Shown here one piece after another: positions 53,201 to 62,523 of a stretch of 64,000 nt of DNA. Below the pieces are notes generated by a model. It was not told the DNA's origin and did no database searches. It saw only the letters and a list, made by a program, of their open reading frames with translations. The first letter of the stretch is position 1; the number at the start of each line of letters is the position of its first letter. The position numbers and the translations under genes are program-made. This DNA is from Candidatus Obscuribacterales bacterium (lineage in GTDB: Bacteria; Cyanobacteriota; Vampirovibrionia; Obscuribacterales; Obscuribacteraceae), in contig JAIEOQ010000002.1 in NCBI GenBank assembly GCA_019750335.1, positions 496,001-560,000 on the forward strand, in the 5' to 3' direction.

Positions 53201-55815
53201 GTCGCCAGCAATATTTTTTCTTGCTGGTTCTTAGTTTGATCATACTTTTTGATCAAACTATTTATTTGTTCTTGCTTTTCAGCCGGGGTTAATTTTTCCA
53301 GATTGCCATGTTGCTGAACCAGATCACCAAGAATCGTTTGTTTGGCAAAATCTTGGCCAGCAAGTTTAGTAACCGATTCTTGCAAGAAACGCGCAGCATC
53401 ACTCTGGTTGCTATGCAAAGATCTCAATATTTTTCCGGCAGCAACTAAATTAGGTTGTCCTTCTCCGCCTAAAAGCTCACCGGCCGATTTCCAATTTTCA
53501 CCAAGCAAAGTTGTTGCCATATAACATTCTCCGCCAAGCATCAAAGCCCGACTGGAAGCATCGGCAACCGAAGCTGTTTTAAAAAGACCGGCAGTTAAAG
53601 CTGTGGCATCGGCAGGCGCCTTCCAGGAGTGAGCCAACTTTGTCACTCTCTCCAAAGCTTTTGCTTCGGCTGTAATGCTCGCGGCTTCTTTAAGTCCGGC
53701 CAGGCGTAAACCACCACTAACACCTTGCTTCGTTAAAAGGTAACCACCATGTAAACCGTCTGCGACAAAAGCAATGTTGCGCGCAAGTAAGATCGAGCGT
53801 CCAATCTCGCTTGACTGCCAATACGAGTTATTAAAAACAACACCGCTACCGCCCAGTACCAAACCTTTGGCTCCGTGCATCAACTCTCGCTTCACGACCT
53901 GTTGGGCCGCTCTGCGCAAAGCAGCGTTAGCAGCTGCCCCGGCCAAACGCCCACCGACATGAGCGGCTTTAAGCGCAGCACCAATCCCGAAAATAGCGGT
54001 TGCCGTAAAAACAAGATCAAGACCAATAAGGCCAAGCATAGCCAAATTTTGTGAGCGCTCCTGTCCGGCCCGCAGAGCTTCAAGCTCGCCAGCCATAACC
54101 ATATGCATCTTGCCGTCTTTCATTACAACGACCAGATCGGTCGGCCCATAATCACGATAAGGAATGCCGGCCAATTCATCCAACTTTTCCGCATATACAT
54201 GACCGCCTTTTGCTAAAGCGTCATTAAGCTCTTTCATCTGCTCGGTAGGCAACGTACCGGCTTTAAACTGTTCCTCCAAAGCGCTCCGTTTCTGCGGATC
54301 AACGCTTTGACAATCATCACTGCCGATTTTGGTTGAGCCGATATCATAAAAGTTGTACCAATCGCTTTGATAATAGTCCACCCGATTACGTACACGAATT
54401 TTTGGCTCACCACCGACGGTGACATTCTCAACTGAATATCTGTGACACTCAAGAGTGTATGGATTATTTTTGTGCTCACCGGCATTTGGCAGATCTTGCC
54501 ATAACAAAAGACGATCTTGCTGCACTGCAGCCAGCGCCAGCTCTTCCATAGCTCTTCTTGCCGGTTCAGCATTTTCCTGCCGCCAAGCTTCGAGCTTAGC
54601 AATGCGCCGGTTATTCTCCCATGAGGGCGATAAGCTATCGGGCAAAGCAAGCTCCATGCCCACTATGCGTCCGTCTTTGTCAAATTTAATTGAACCAGGA
54701 AATTTACTAGTTAAAGCCTGGCGATCAAAATTGATTTCATTGCCTGCAGACAATTTTTTAGCCAAAGCCAAAGCTTGCGCTTCAGCTTTTATTTGCGTTG
54801 CCAAATCGACAAGAGGCCCAGCACGTAGCATCCACTCTTGCTTATTGTCATTTTCTTTGGGCAACCATTCTTTTCGTCCAAGCTTAACCACAGCTTCCTG
54901 CAAAAGTTTCATTTGCGCAGCTTCAATATATTCTTGATGGATTTTTGTCGCATCTTGATTCCAGCGAGCCGATCGCAACAAAGTAGCTAAAGAGCTTATT
55001 TCCGGGACTTTGTTAGAATCCAAACCGAAAGAAGGTCTATATTCTCCATTGATTAACCCGGCACGCACACTTGCTTCCACTTCCGGACGGCCGAATTGAT
55101 TGAGACGCATCGGTACCGGTGATCCAGGTGGAATCGGCAAACCGGAAGCAGCCAATTTAAGAAAATTATCTGCGGCTTGCTGCTCTTGCGAAGCAATTAC
55201 AGCAGCATAAACAGCTTGTGTTCCCGGGCCGAAAACGCCCTGACCATACTCACGAGCCAAAAGACTTTTAACTAGTACATCCGGAATTTCACCGGCATTT
55301 ATTTTAGCTTCAAGTGAGGCTTTATCCGCCGGCGAGAATTTACCGGTCTGCATTTGCGCTTCAGCTTCCGCTATAAGTTGCTCTTTCATAGCAGGCAACA
55401 AGGTGTCTTTTAGTAATTCGGGGGCAACCAGCGAACTCAGAACAAACAAATTTTCTTGTAAATAAGAGAGCTTCTGATCCCGGATCTTTGCTGGCGCTTC
55501 TTGAACAAGCTCCAAAACCGGAGTATGGTCGGCAACATTTTTTGCCGGACTAGTTAAAGCTTTCGACTCTTGCGTTTGAATTTCTGCCGGATCCGCAGCA
55601 GCAACTAACATAAACCCGTCAGCGGCAACAGCTCGCTCCGACGCCGACAGCAAAGACTTGATTGCTCCGCTCGCTTCAGACGGATTGGCAAAAATTTGAC
55701 TAGCGATCACAGTCGAGGCGGAGCTTTCAGTTTCTTTTGCTTCGGCTTCATCAGCTTCAACTGGCGAATAAGCTTTTTTGTCCGGCGGCTCGGCTTTGCG
55801 CCCGTCTAAACTCAT
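50254..55815 (-). CDS. Giant HEAT-repeat protein, 1853 residues
   Basis: An 1853-residue protein with no known name. The N-terminal ~590 residues are acidic and helical, with no signal peptide. One strongly hydrophobic stretch at about 592-618 (LGLIGLDLVFTATAIFGIGA) is followed by a Gly/Ala-rich region to about 720, which may be a membrane hairpin or a colicin-like segment. From about 920 to the end it is mainly HEAT-like helical repeats, for example SSPEVRAMSAFALKAL (~1022), LRIAAIERLSELD and NAAVRQATFLALKKLGDPEL, ending in DKGVALTAAWFLVDSF. Such proteins are typical of large scaffold or effector-like proteins in Obscuribacterales-type genomes (inference). Function is unknown. AAGGAAAG precedes the ATG. 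Confidence 0.75.
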   Translation of the reverse strand: MSLDGRKAEPPDKKAYSPVEADEAEAKETESSASTVIASQIFANPSEASGAIKSLLSASERAVAADGFMLVAAADPAEIQTQESKALTSPAKNVADHTPVLELVQEAPAKIRDQKLSYLQENLFVLSSLVAPELLKDTLLPAMKEQLIAEAEAQMQTGKFSPADKASLEAKINAGEIPDVLVKSLLAREYGQGVFGPGTQAVYAAVIASQEQQAADNFLKLAASGLPIPPGSPVPMRLNQFGRPEVEASVRAGLINGEYRPSFGLDSNKVPEISSLATLLRSARWNQDATKIHQEYIEAAQMKLLQEAVVKLGRKEWLPKENDNKQEWMLRAGPLVDLATQIKAEAQALALAKKLSAGNEINFDRQALTSKFPGSIKFDKDGRIVGMELALPDSLSPSWENNRRIAKLEAWRQENAEPARRAMEELALAAVQQDRLLLWQDLPNAGEHKNNPYTLECHRYSVENVTVGGEPKIRVRNRVDYYQSDWYNFYDIGSTKIGSDDCQSVDPQKRSALEEQFKAGTLPTEQMKELNDALAKGGHVYAEKLDELAGIPYRDYGPTDLVVVMKDGKMHMVMAGELEALRAGQERSQNLAMLGLIGLDLVFTATAIFGIGAALKAAHVGGRLAGAAANAALRRAAQQVVKRELMHGAKGLVLGGSGVVFNNSYWQSSEIGRSILLARNIAFVADGLHGGYLLTKQGVSGGLRLAGLKEAASITAEAKALERVTKLAHSWKAPADATALTAGLFKTASVADASSRALMLGGECYMATTLLGENWKSAGELLGGEGQPNLVAAGKILRSLHSNQSDAARFLQESVTKLAGQDFAKQTILGDLVQQHGNLEKLTPAEKQEQINSLIKKYDQTKNQQEKILLATSLLFLSSSEDAKQTLGIRDVKVWQGSGRGAGSYVTKKYAVSAGEFISQLERGIASNDGATKLFAAQALVGFNKMNLSEYAVCCKEVLAANVLVDTKIQAIAGLTSCIEGLLKQKDEALSVDERLKNLNQSYGCSPEHLQKALIDVASTDSSPEVRAMSAFALKALTESDPILRNKMLATNLATFKAVAAHKRLENVKAESEKLEPEARGEKKKQLELETQNYLQTRKVLSVIQNPQLAERISGSGDLGLIESQLIVPPASLAQDFYEKSLADLRLQLPEEPEQKKEAVIKKLEALRLLELTGTQLSPEVRQELDALLIDELVSMDNGRQAITATKMLIPSRLPELSEEQKSSLVQSLHDILNRPHLPSTDSDKGEHKRCHEAASVKEELLQYLPTITAGNLFNDGEKSALILELTSLVDNDSSNLNRATPYPSLRIAAIERLSELDRTPATVNLLKENMKSDSNAAVRQATFLALKKLGDPELLKLVQENMTNERDPALSSLYAEMDFASLRPDRPESAERIFQYEVDYWQQMIERSTTKQSPAALKAYLQEKYPHTEPERMDQIYNEAERNLSVRLSEIKNDFYWFGWFRSARQADMDAAPPQYRDPYKQGRVNNWTTLVKDAQGVGEGSDKARAALLYLATNGIRDALLVNGETPKPEPDADRGGLQHEAAKTIRELIKNNCPNKELLYSGLIDAWKTNDLTSHPHEARQEILFCIQEMLEAKPAKISKQVAGRILHEALREEIRMMNAKEPKVDDFREISRQKQIINLMQLSEYSLSMAELKALSDSRSKANVQVKEAARSYLAHLYNSAPKVLDLPERANNLQAALEERMSLLQGMAEETARQQNDQRSEEQKFIDQNKISGKDAQSTRNAIIRACAGSAIRASDDPRIPVLRNMLKDPDKGVALTAAWFLVDSFNPQNTNDHALRLNLSNQEYFKDSLKTLEAVTKSGAQHPNDLLWKADAQRYLDAYKAWMVGGK

Positions 55816-55953
55816 AACTTTCCTTATTGGTTAGGCAGGCAATTTGCCAGCTACACCGTAGCTACTCAAACAATATGCCCAGGGTCTTGTTACCCTACGC
55901 CAAGCAGCCCCCTCTTGACAGCCGCCTTGTTTTTGCCTGCCCGCCCAAAACTG

Positions 55954-55976
55954 GCTGCCCGTATCTATACGGCAGC
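55954..55976 (-). terminator. Possible terminator of asnS
   Basis: On the minus strand, GCTGCCGTA pairs with TACGGGCAGC (one bulged base) around a 4-nt loop, followed closely by AGTTTTG. It lies 36 nt after the asnS stop. The T-run is short, so termination strength is uncertain. Confidence 0.45.
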
Positions 55977-56011
55977 TAGATTAACTGGAAAATGAAAGAT
56001 TAAACCTGAGC

Positions 56012-57439
56012 CTAAAAATCAGCCGATTTTGGCGCACGCGGAAATGGAATTACATCCCGAATATTGCTCATACCGGTGACAAACTGTACGCAACGCTCAA
56101 GACCTAAGCCAAACCCGGCATGGGGCACCGTGCCGTAACGACGCAAGTCCAGGTACCACCAATACTCTTCCGGGTTAAGACCGCTCTCTTTCATGCGCTC
56201 TTCCAAAAGTTCTAAATTGTCTTCTCTCTGGCTACCGCCAATAATTTCACCAATTTTAGGCACAAGAACATCCATCGCTCGAACCGTTTTACCATCTGGA
56301 TTCAATTTCATATAAAAAGCTTTGATCCCGCGCGGATAATCGGTAAGAATTACCGGCTTGCGAAATTTTTTCTCAGTCAAATAGCGCTCATGTTCGGTTT
56401 GTAGATCGATTCCCCAACTTACGGGAAAATCAAACTTTTCACCGCTGGCGATCAAAATGTCTACAGCTTCGGTATAAGTCAAACGTTCAAAATCACTTTC
56501 AACGATACCTTTCAATGTACCGATAATCGTATTGTCGATTTTTTCATTGAGGAAGGCCATATCATCCGCACAGTTATTCAAAACATCCCGGAAAATCGTT
56601 TTCAGGAAAGATTCGGCAAGATCCATGTCGCCTTCCAGATCGCAAAAAGCAACTTCCGGCTCAACCATCCAGAACTCAGCTAAATGCCTGGTCGTATTTG
56701 AGTTCTCCGCCCGAAAAGTTGGTCCGAAAGTATAGACATTGCTTAAAGCAGTAGCAAAAGTTTCGGCTTCAAGCTGACCGCTTACGGTTAGATTTGTTGC
56801 TTTTCCGAAAAAATCCTGCTCAAAATCAATGCCACCACTTTCCAGCTTTGGCACATTATCCAATTCAAAAGTTGTCACTCGGAACATCTGCCCGGCGCCT
56901 TCACAATCGGAAGCGGTAACAATCGGCGTTTGTACATAAATGAAATTTTGACTTTGGAAGAAATTATGAATCGAACGACAAATTTCGTTTCTTATTCTAA
57001 AAACCGCACCAAAAGTCATTGTTCGCGGACGAAGATGAGCGATGCTGCGCAAATATTCAAAAGATGTTTCTTTCTTTTGCAAAGGATAAGTAGCCGGATC
57101 AGCATAACCTAAGATTTTTATCTCTTCGGCTTTAACTTCAGTCGCCTGGCCTTTAGCCGGTGATGCCACAATCTGTCCAACAATTTCTACGCTAGAACCA
57201 ATGCCGCACTTAAGAATTTCATCCTCATAATTGGACAAATTCTTTTCCGCAATCACTTGCACTCCTTTCAAGCAGGAGCCGTCATTAAGATCGATGAAAG
57301 AGAATCCGGCTTTTGAATCACGTCGCGTACGCACCCAGCCAAAAAGACGCGCCTTTTTTCCGACGCTTTCCGGTAGTAGCGCCTCTTTAACTCGCATACG
57401 CACTGTTTGTGATTCCTCTTTTGCCATATCAGTTTGCAT
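56012..57439 (-). CDS. asnS: Asparaginyl-tRNA synthetase
   Basis: A 475-residue class IIb aminoacyl-tRNA synthetase. The N-terminal OB-fold (about 25-115) binds the anticodon ([20 protein letters not shown]). Motif 2 is in [21 protein letters not shown] and motif 3 in [22 protein letters not shown] rather than AspRS-type residues, and the [12 protein letters not shown] ending, identify AsnRS over AspRS. An in-frame ATG four codons later (M5) is an alternative start. It follows the O-methyltransferase gene by 24 nt on the same strand. Confidence 0.96.
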   Translation of the reverse strand: MQTDMAKEESQTVRMRVKEALLPESVGKKARLFGWVRTRRDSKAGFSFIDLNDGSCLKGVQVIAEKNLSNYEDEILKCGIGSSVEIVGQIVASPAKGQATEVKAEEIKILGYADPATYPLQKKETSFEYLRSIAHLRPRTMTFGAVFRIRNEICRSIHNFFQSQNFIYVQTPIVTASDCEGAGQMFRVTTFELDNVPKLESGGIDFEQDFFGKATNLTVSGQLEAETFATALSNVYTFGPTFRAENSNTTRHLAEFWMVEPEVAFCDLEGDMDLAESFLKTIFRDVLNNCADDMAFLNEKIDNTIIGTLKGIVESDFERLTYTEAVDILIASGEKFDFPVSWGIDLQTEHERYLTEKKFRKPVILTDYPRGIKAFYMKLNPDGKTVRAMDVLVPKIGEIIGGSQREDNLELLEERMKESGLNPEEYWWYLDLRRYGTVPHAGFGLGLERCVQFVTGMSNIRDVIPFPRAPKSADF

Positions 57440-57463
57440 TTTTCTACCTAGTGATTGCTCGAC

Positions 57464-58099
57464 TTATTTCTTACGCACAAAAAAGACGCCATCGCGAATG
57501 GGCAACAAAACGCGGTCAACTCTTTCATCCTTAGCGATTTTGTCATTCAACTCGGCGATTGCCCTTGAATTGTCGCAATTAGGCTGTACTACTTGACCGC
57601 TATAAAGAACGTTATCGATGAGAATCACACCGCCAGAACGCACAAGGGGTAAAACGGCCTCATAATAGTTTCCATAATTCACTTTGTCGGCATCGATAAA
57701 AACCAGATCAAAAGCACCTTTCAAGGTTTTGATACTGTCAAGAGCCGGACCAAGCAAAAGCTTGATTTTATTCCCGTGTTCGCTTTTGGCAAAGAAACGC
57801 TTGGCAATTTCGGAACTTGCCGGATCCAGATCCAGGGTGATGATCTCTCCGTCAGCCGGCATTCCCTCAGCCATGGACAAAGCCGAATAGCCAGTAAAAG
57901 TGCCAATTTCCAAAACTCTTTTTGCGCCGATCGTTTGCACCATAAGTTTAAGGAAACGTCCTTCTAGAGCACCGGTAAGCATAATCGGCAAATCAGTTTC
58001 TTGGTGAGTGATCCGCTCAAGTTCATCAAGTAATTTACCGGTTGGTTCAGATTTAGCGACCGAATACGCTTCCAATTCCGGAGACACTAACGTCAGCAT
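57464..58099 (-). CDS. Caffeoyl-CoA O-methyltransferase-like SAM methyltransferase
   Basis: A 211-residue class I O-methyltransferase (PF01596 type). SAM binding is in VLEIGTFTGYSALSMAEG, an acidic metal-site motif in FIDADK, and the metal/substrate site in LIDNVLYSGQVV. These are cation-dependent catechol-type enzymes. Bacterial members methylate varied small phenolics or participate in unknown steps, so the substrate is not assigned. Upstream in the same direction of asnS, 24 nt apart; co-transcription is likely, though a functional link is not obvious. It is divergent from sdaA across 175 nt. Confidence 0.9.
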   Translation of the reverse strand: MLTLVSPELEAYSVAKSEPTGKLLDELERITHQETDLPIMLTGALEGRFLKLMVQTIGAKRVLEIGTFTGYSALSMAEGMPADGEIITLDLDPASSEIAKRFFAKSEHGNKIKLLLGPALDSIKTLKGAFDLVFIDADKVNYGNYYEAVLPLVRSGGVILIDNVLYSGQVVQPNCDNSRAIAELNDKIAKDERVDRVLLPIRDGVFFVRKK

Positions 58100-58274
58100 G
58101 GTTTACCCCCACCTAAACATATTTGGAATCTGATTTATACCAGATCTACCTTGGCTCAGCGCCTGCTTGGCAGCCAGATCGGGCTAACTTTCTACATCTG
58201 AATTACCTAATCTGAGAACGGTTTGCGCTCTAGAACCCCGCCAACATGCTAGCCTTTAAGAAAAGGTAACTGAA

Positions 58275-59672
58275 ATGAAGTTGCAAGCAGACCATATCGG
58301 CCCTCTGGCCATGTTTAAAATCGGTGTCGGACCTTCAAGTTCTCATACGGTCGGTCCGATGGTTGCCGCCATGGATTTCCGCCAGCGCCTGGAAGAAAGA
58401 GTTTCAACCTTAGCTAACTCTGATTCTTTGCGAATTGCTGTCGAACTTTATGGCAGCCTCTCCGCTACCGGGAAAGGCCACGGAACTGACGGCGCGGTTT
58501 GTGCCGGACTGATCGGATTGCACCCGCGATTTTCGGACACCCAAGACATTTGGGCAGCAATGCCAAATTTGATTGATTCGCCTGAATTTAAGCTTGGCTC
58601 AGCCATACTCAAATTCAATCCGGACGAAGATATCAGTTGGCAAGAATGGCTGATGGATGGAAAGTCACTGCCACATCCAAATACAATCCGTTTTCGTTTA
58701 TGGCAAAAAGATAAAATCCTGCTGGAACAAATTACCGCTTCGGTTGGCGGCGGATTTATTGAAGCGATTGATCCGTTAACTGGGCAATATCTCACCTCAG
58801 CAACTGAAGATAAAACAGTTTCACTGCCATACCCTTTCAATACAGCTGCCGAATTTGTTGCTCAATGCAATCAAAACGACATTACTCCCTGGCAGATAAT
58901 AATCGCCAACCAGGAGGCTCTCGGCTTAAAAGAAGCCGAGTTACGTCAACAACTCGATGAAATTCTCAACACAATGGAAAGATGCATCGAACAAGGATTA
59001 AAAACAGAAGGAATTTTGCCCGGCGGCTTAAACGTCAAACGTCGTGCTAAAAATTTGCACGCTAAAATGCTTAGCGGCCAAACGTCGGACCGAGCAGCCA
59101 ACGATTTACGGCCGTCGGTTTATGCTATAGCCGTAAACGAAGAAAATGCCGCTGGCGGCAGAGTTGTTACTGCACCGACAAACGGTAGCTCCGGTATCAT
59201 TCCCTCAGTGTGGCGAACTTTAAGAGAGGATCACAACCTCTCACGCGAAACCCTGCAAAACGGCTTAATAGTAGCCTCGGCCATTGGCGCCTTAGTCAAG
59301 ACTCATGCCTCTATCAGTGGTGCCGAAGTCGGTTGCCAGGGAGAAGTAGGCACATCCTGTGCCATGGCTGCCGCTGGCGCAACAGCAATGCTCGGCGGCA
59401 CGATCAATCAGATTGAGCAAGCAGCTGAAATCGGAATCGAACATCACTTAGGAATGACCTGCGACCCAATCAAAGGGCTCGTACAAATTCCTTGCATCGA
59501 AAGGAATGCCATGGGTGCCGTTAAAGCACTGAACGCCGTAGCGCTTTCTTTAGCTTCGGACGGTTCACACCTGATCAGCCTCGACCGGGTGCTTGAAGTA
59601 ATGAAACAAACCGGCTTGGATATGAATCAAAAATACAAAGAAACAGCCACTGGCGGACTTGCCCTTGGCTAA
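58275..59672 (+). CDS. sdaA: L-serine dehydratase (single chain, Fe-S)
   Basis: A 465-residue [4Fe-4S] L-serine ammonia-lyase that converts serine to pyruvate and ammonia. The N-terminal domain has [16 protein letters not shown] and [17 protein letters not shown]; the C-terminal domain has [14 protein letters not shown] and the Fe-S cysteines in the C-terminal half, among [16 protein letters not shown] and [12 protein letters not shown]. Length and order match the single-chain (SdaA/SdaB) form rather than the two-subunit Bacillus form. AAAAGG lies before the ATG. Likely serves serine catabolism into the PDH-centred metabolism here. The secreted protein gene follows after 59 nt. Confidence 0.95.
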   Translation: MKLQADHIGPLAMFKIGVGPSSSHTVGPMVAAMDFRQRLEERVSTLANSDSLRIAVELYGSLSATGKGHGTDGAVCAGLIGLHPRFSDTQDIWAAMPNLIDSPEFKLGSAILKFNPDEDISWQEWLMDGKSLPHPNTIRFRLWQKDKILLEQITASVGGGFIEAIDPLTGQYLTSATEDKTVSLPYPFNTAAEFVAQCNQNDITPWQIIIANQEALGLKEAELRQQLDEILNTMERCIEQGLKTEGILPGGLNVKRRAKNLHAKMLSGQTSDRAANDLRPSVYAIAVNEENAAGGRVVTAPTNGSSGIIPSVWRTLREDHNLSRETLQNGLIVASAIGALVKTHASISGAEVGCQGEVGTSCAMAAAGATAMLGGTINQIEQAAEIGIEHHLGMTCDPIKGLVQIPCIERNAMGAVKALNAVALSLASDGSHLISLDRVLEVMKQTGLDMNQKYKETATGGLALG

Positions 59673-59731
59673 GTTTCAGCTCTAAAATGACCGGGAACAG
59701 TGTGTTAGAGAAAAGCAAAGGCAGGACCACC

Positions 59732-60310
59732 ATGAAAAAGATGCTATTACTTCTTTCCTTCTTTATGCCGTTAGCGGCCGGTCCAGCTCTTGCCGCACCG
59801 AACTGGGCTCATACTTATGACGCTACCTACTCACTTACTAACGACAATGGCGGCGGTCTCTGGCGCACCGCGTCTGACGGTAGAGGGCATTTATTGATTG
59901 AAATGAGACAAGGTAGCCGCAAAGACATATTCATATATGATCGTGCCACCGCAACAGCTTATGTTATCGCTGACGACGGTAAACAAAAGGGAGCAACTCG
60001 TTTTGGCTTCGACGAAAACAATAACGATCTATTTCCGGTAACAACAGTAGCTGACGCCAGACAGCGTAACGCTCAAGAGCTTGGACAAAAAACGATTGCT
60101 GGACATCCATGTCATGGCTTCCGCTATTCTCCATCCGGCAATAACACTGTAAAAGGTACCGTGGAAGCCTGGATTGGTGATGATACACATTTTTTGGTGC
60201 AATCAATAAGCAAAACAGACAATCATGGCGGCGCCACTATGACTCTGCAATATTTCACACCGGAAGCACCGAGCGCCGACAATTTCACTCTGCCAACAGT
60301 AACGCAGTAA
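59732..60310 (+). CDS. Secreted protein of unknown function
   Basis: A 192-residue exported protein. Residues 1-21 are a signal peptide (KKMLLLLSFFMPLAAGPALA). The mature part is predicted beta-rich (YDATYSLTNDNG, HLLIEMRQGSRKDIFIYD, TAYVIADDG, AWIGDDTHFLVQSISK), similar in character to DUF4412-like outer-envelope proteins, though not confidently assigned. The ATG at 59732 is chosen over 59687 because it directly precedes the signal peptide and is preceded by GCAGGA; the upstream frame adds 15 charged residues. It lies 59 nt after sdaA and may be co-transcribed. Confidence 0.6.
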   Translation: MKKMLLLLSFFMPLAAGPALAAPNWAHTYDATYSLTNDNGGGLWRTASDGRGHLLIEMRQGSRKDIFIYDRATATAYVIADDGKQKGATRFGFDENNNDLFPVTTVADARQRNAQELGQKTIAGHPCHGFRYSPSGNNTVKGTVEAWIGDDTHFLVQSISKTDNHGGATMTLQYFTPEAPSADNFTLPTVTQ

Positions 60311-60318
60311 ACAAGAAT

Positions 60319-62352
60319 TCAATCAGTCAACCAATTCACAAAATTAGCCGAGTCACGAACCACTTCCCCGGCAACAGCAGCTGCACCCCATTTCCATGTT
60401 GATGGGCTGTCAAAGCGTACCGCCTTTGTTGCAATATGAATGCCTTGGACCGCCAGCTCGTCAAAAGACATTTCCGGCTGATTTTGCCCGTTTAAACGCA
60501 CCCAAAAGGGAACCGGTTGTCCGTCAATCGGACTGCCTACAGCACCACGTAAGATCCAGTTTCCAGCTGTATCCCGCGCTGGTTGAAAACTTGGGGACAA
60601 GGTTAACTGCATATGTGTTTGCGCACCGGTATCGGCTCTTAAAAATCTATTGCCGGCAAAATTCGGAGCAAATAACATCAAGCCAGTTATTTGTTTCGGT
60701 ACACTGCGATCTAGATCCAAGCCGATGCGTTTGAGCTCTTCAGGGGCCGAGAACGGCACATCCAAATTAATACCTTCAATCCGATTGATTATTAAATTGG
60801 CCGGTTCTTCCGCCGTTTGAATAACCACTTTTGGATCTATACGCAAACTAACACCACCCAGATCGCATACAGTCTGCCCTTTACGCTCAAGAGTAATTAA
60901 ACCTCCTTTTTTAGTTATACGCGTGCCACCTTCAATCATCGCTTTGGAGAATGGATCATTTATAGAAACACCGGTTGAACTCTCCAACAAATGTTTTGCT
61001 TCTTGCGGACTACTTAACAGCTCCTTGAATTTATGAAATTCTTGAAGTCCGGCTTTGCAAGCCGCACCATCGACATCGATTTTGATCTCAGGCAAGTTTT
61101 TGATAATCTTTGTGAGAAAATAATTCTTACCAAGATTACTGATAGCACCTATATCGAACACACTAACATCGGTCGCTGGAGCTTGCTGTTGCTTATCTTC
61201 AGCAAGTTCAAAATCTGTTTTTACTGCAAGCTTATTGTTTGCCAGAGTAAACGATATGGATGTCAAATTGACTTTGGTATCATCCCTGGTGAAAGTTATA
61301 CCGTGCAAATCACTTATAACTATGGATTCAGGCGACGGGCTCTCTAGCTTAAAACTGATTTCTTTATCAAAAGCAATGCCGTCAATATAACCTTCGGTGA
61401 GTTCATTAGGCAAAGGTATTCGGGTTTCCTCATGACGAGTCAATTTAACTTGATTACCATGATTTTCCAAACCGGAAATTCCACGCAAAGCCCTATAAAT
61501 ACCTTCGGACAACTGAGAACGAGAAGACTCGGGAATGTTACTATTTTGAGCCAAAGCCACGGTCAGTAGTTGCTTAAGGTTGACTCCGGTTGATTCTTCA
61601 AGCAGACGCGGTAAATTGGAAGTTTGCAGACTGATACCATCTTGATTAATATCAGCTTGAATATTTTCGGGCAGTTGAGCAACACTACGCAAGATTCTTT
61701 GCATACCGTCATTTGGAACAGGTGCATATTTTAGCCTGTACCTGGCTTCCACACTTAAATTACTCGCTTCCGCCGCTCGCGCCGGATTAGCTCCTACCAT
61801 TGCCGATAGACGTTCCAAAACGTCTGCCGTTTTCCCATGATACTTGCCAAATTCCTGCTCTTGAACGACAAGAGCTTCTCGTAAAGCCGCTTCAGCCCAT
61901 GGTATTTCATCATGCGGGCTGCACTCTTTGGCAAAATCAATTAAACGATCGCCGTATTCAGAGGAGTGCTGCCCAGGAAAGTGCCGCCAACTTTCAATTG
62001 CTTTAACTAAGCTTTTATGGGCTTCGACTTTATCTCCACTGCGCAACTGTTCAACGCCAATCTTAAACAAGCAATCACCATAAGAATTGCTATTAACTCC
62101 GTCCTGCTTGGATTCAAGTTCGGTCAATTCTTTTTGCAAAGTAACAAGCGGTGATTCAGCAGCCGCTACTGCTTCTGGAGCAAAAGCCAGAATCAAATGA
62201 TCCTCCGGCAGCCCTGGCGCTTGCATCTGCTTGCGCGCTTGCCAATATTCAGCATTTGACCCTAATAAATCATCAAATATTCCACGCTCATCTTTGTCCG
62301 ACGTTTTTTTAGCCATTTCAAGCTTAGTGTCGTTTTTTGCTTCAATTACCAT
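60319..62352 (-). CDS. 677-residue protein with TPR-like start and internal duplication
   Basis: A 677-residue protein not recognised as any family. Residues ~90-215 look like TPR-type helices (CLFKIGVEQLRSGDKVEAHK, AALREALVVQEQEFGKYHGK). The rest is mostly beta, with two related entry motifs, LLEESTGVNLKQLL and LLESSTGVSINDPF, suggesting a duplicated domain (about 255-400 and 450-600). No signal peptide is evident, and the hydrophobic content is low. Like the 1853-residue protein, it starts with a low-complexity acidic segment. Function is unknown. Divergent from the ABC permease across 171 nt. Confidence 0.65.
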   Translation of the reverse strand: MVIEAKNDTKLEMAKKTSDKDERGIFDDLLGSNAEYWQARKQMQAPGLPEDHLILAFAPEAVAAAESPLVTLQKELTELESKQDGVNSNSYGDCLFKIGVEQLRSGDKVEAHKSLVKAIESWRHFPGQHSSEYGDRLIDFAKECSPHDEIPWAEAALREALVVQEQEFGKYHGKTADVLERLSAMVGANPARAAEASNLSVEARYRLKYAPVPNDGMQRILRSVAQLPENIQADINQDGISLQTSNLPRLLEESTGVNLKQLLTVALAQNSNIPESSRSQLSEGIYRALRGISGLENHGNQVKLTRHEETRIPLPNELTEGYIDGIAFDKEISFKLESPSPESIVISDLHGITFTRDDTKVNLTSISFTLANNKLAVKTDFELAEDKQQQAPATDVSVFDIGAISNLGKNYFLTKIIKNLPEIKIDVDGAACKAGLQEFHKFKELLSSPQEAKHLLESSTGVSINDPFSKAMIEGGTRITKKGGLITLERKGQTVCDLGGVSLRIDPKVVIQTAEEPANLIINRIEGINLDVPFSAPEELKRIGLDLDRSVPKQITGLMLFAPNFAGNRFLRADTGAQTHMQLTLSPSFQPARDTAGNWILRGAVGSPIDGQPVPFWVRLNGQNQPEMSFDELAVQGIHIATKAVRFDSPSTWKWGAAAVAGEVVRDSANFVNWLTD

Positions 62353-62523
62353 CTTTCCAATCCAATCTAACTAACCAAACCGATAAATGGCTATAGCCGG
62401 AAATCACCTGTTTTCGGACAGGGAAAGATTAACTTCTGGACTGCAAATGTCGTATTTTCCTCATAGACATTAAAAAGGTCCCGTGGTCTCATTACAGCTA
62501 TAAGGCTATGGTGCTGCATTTGC

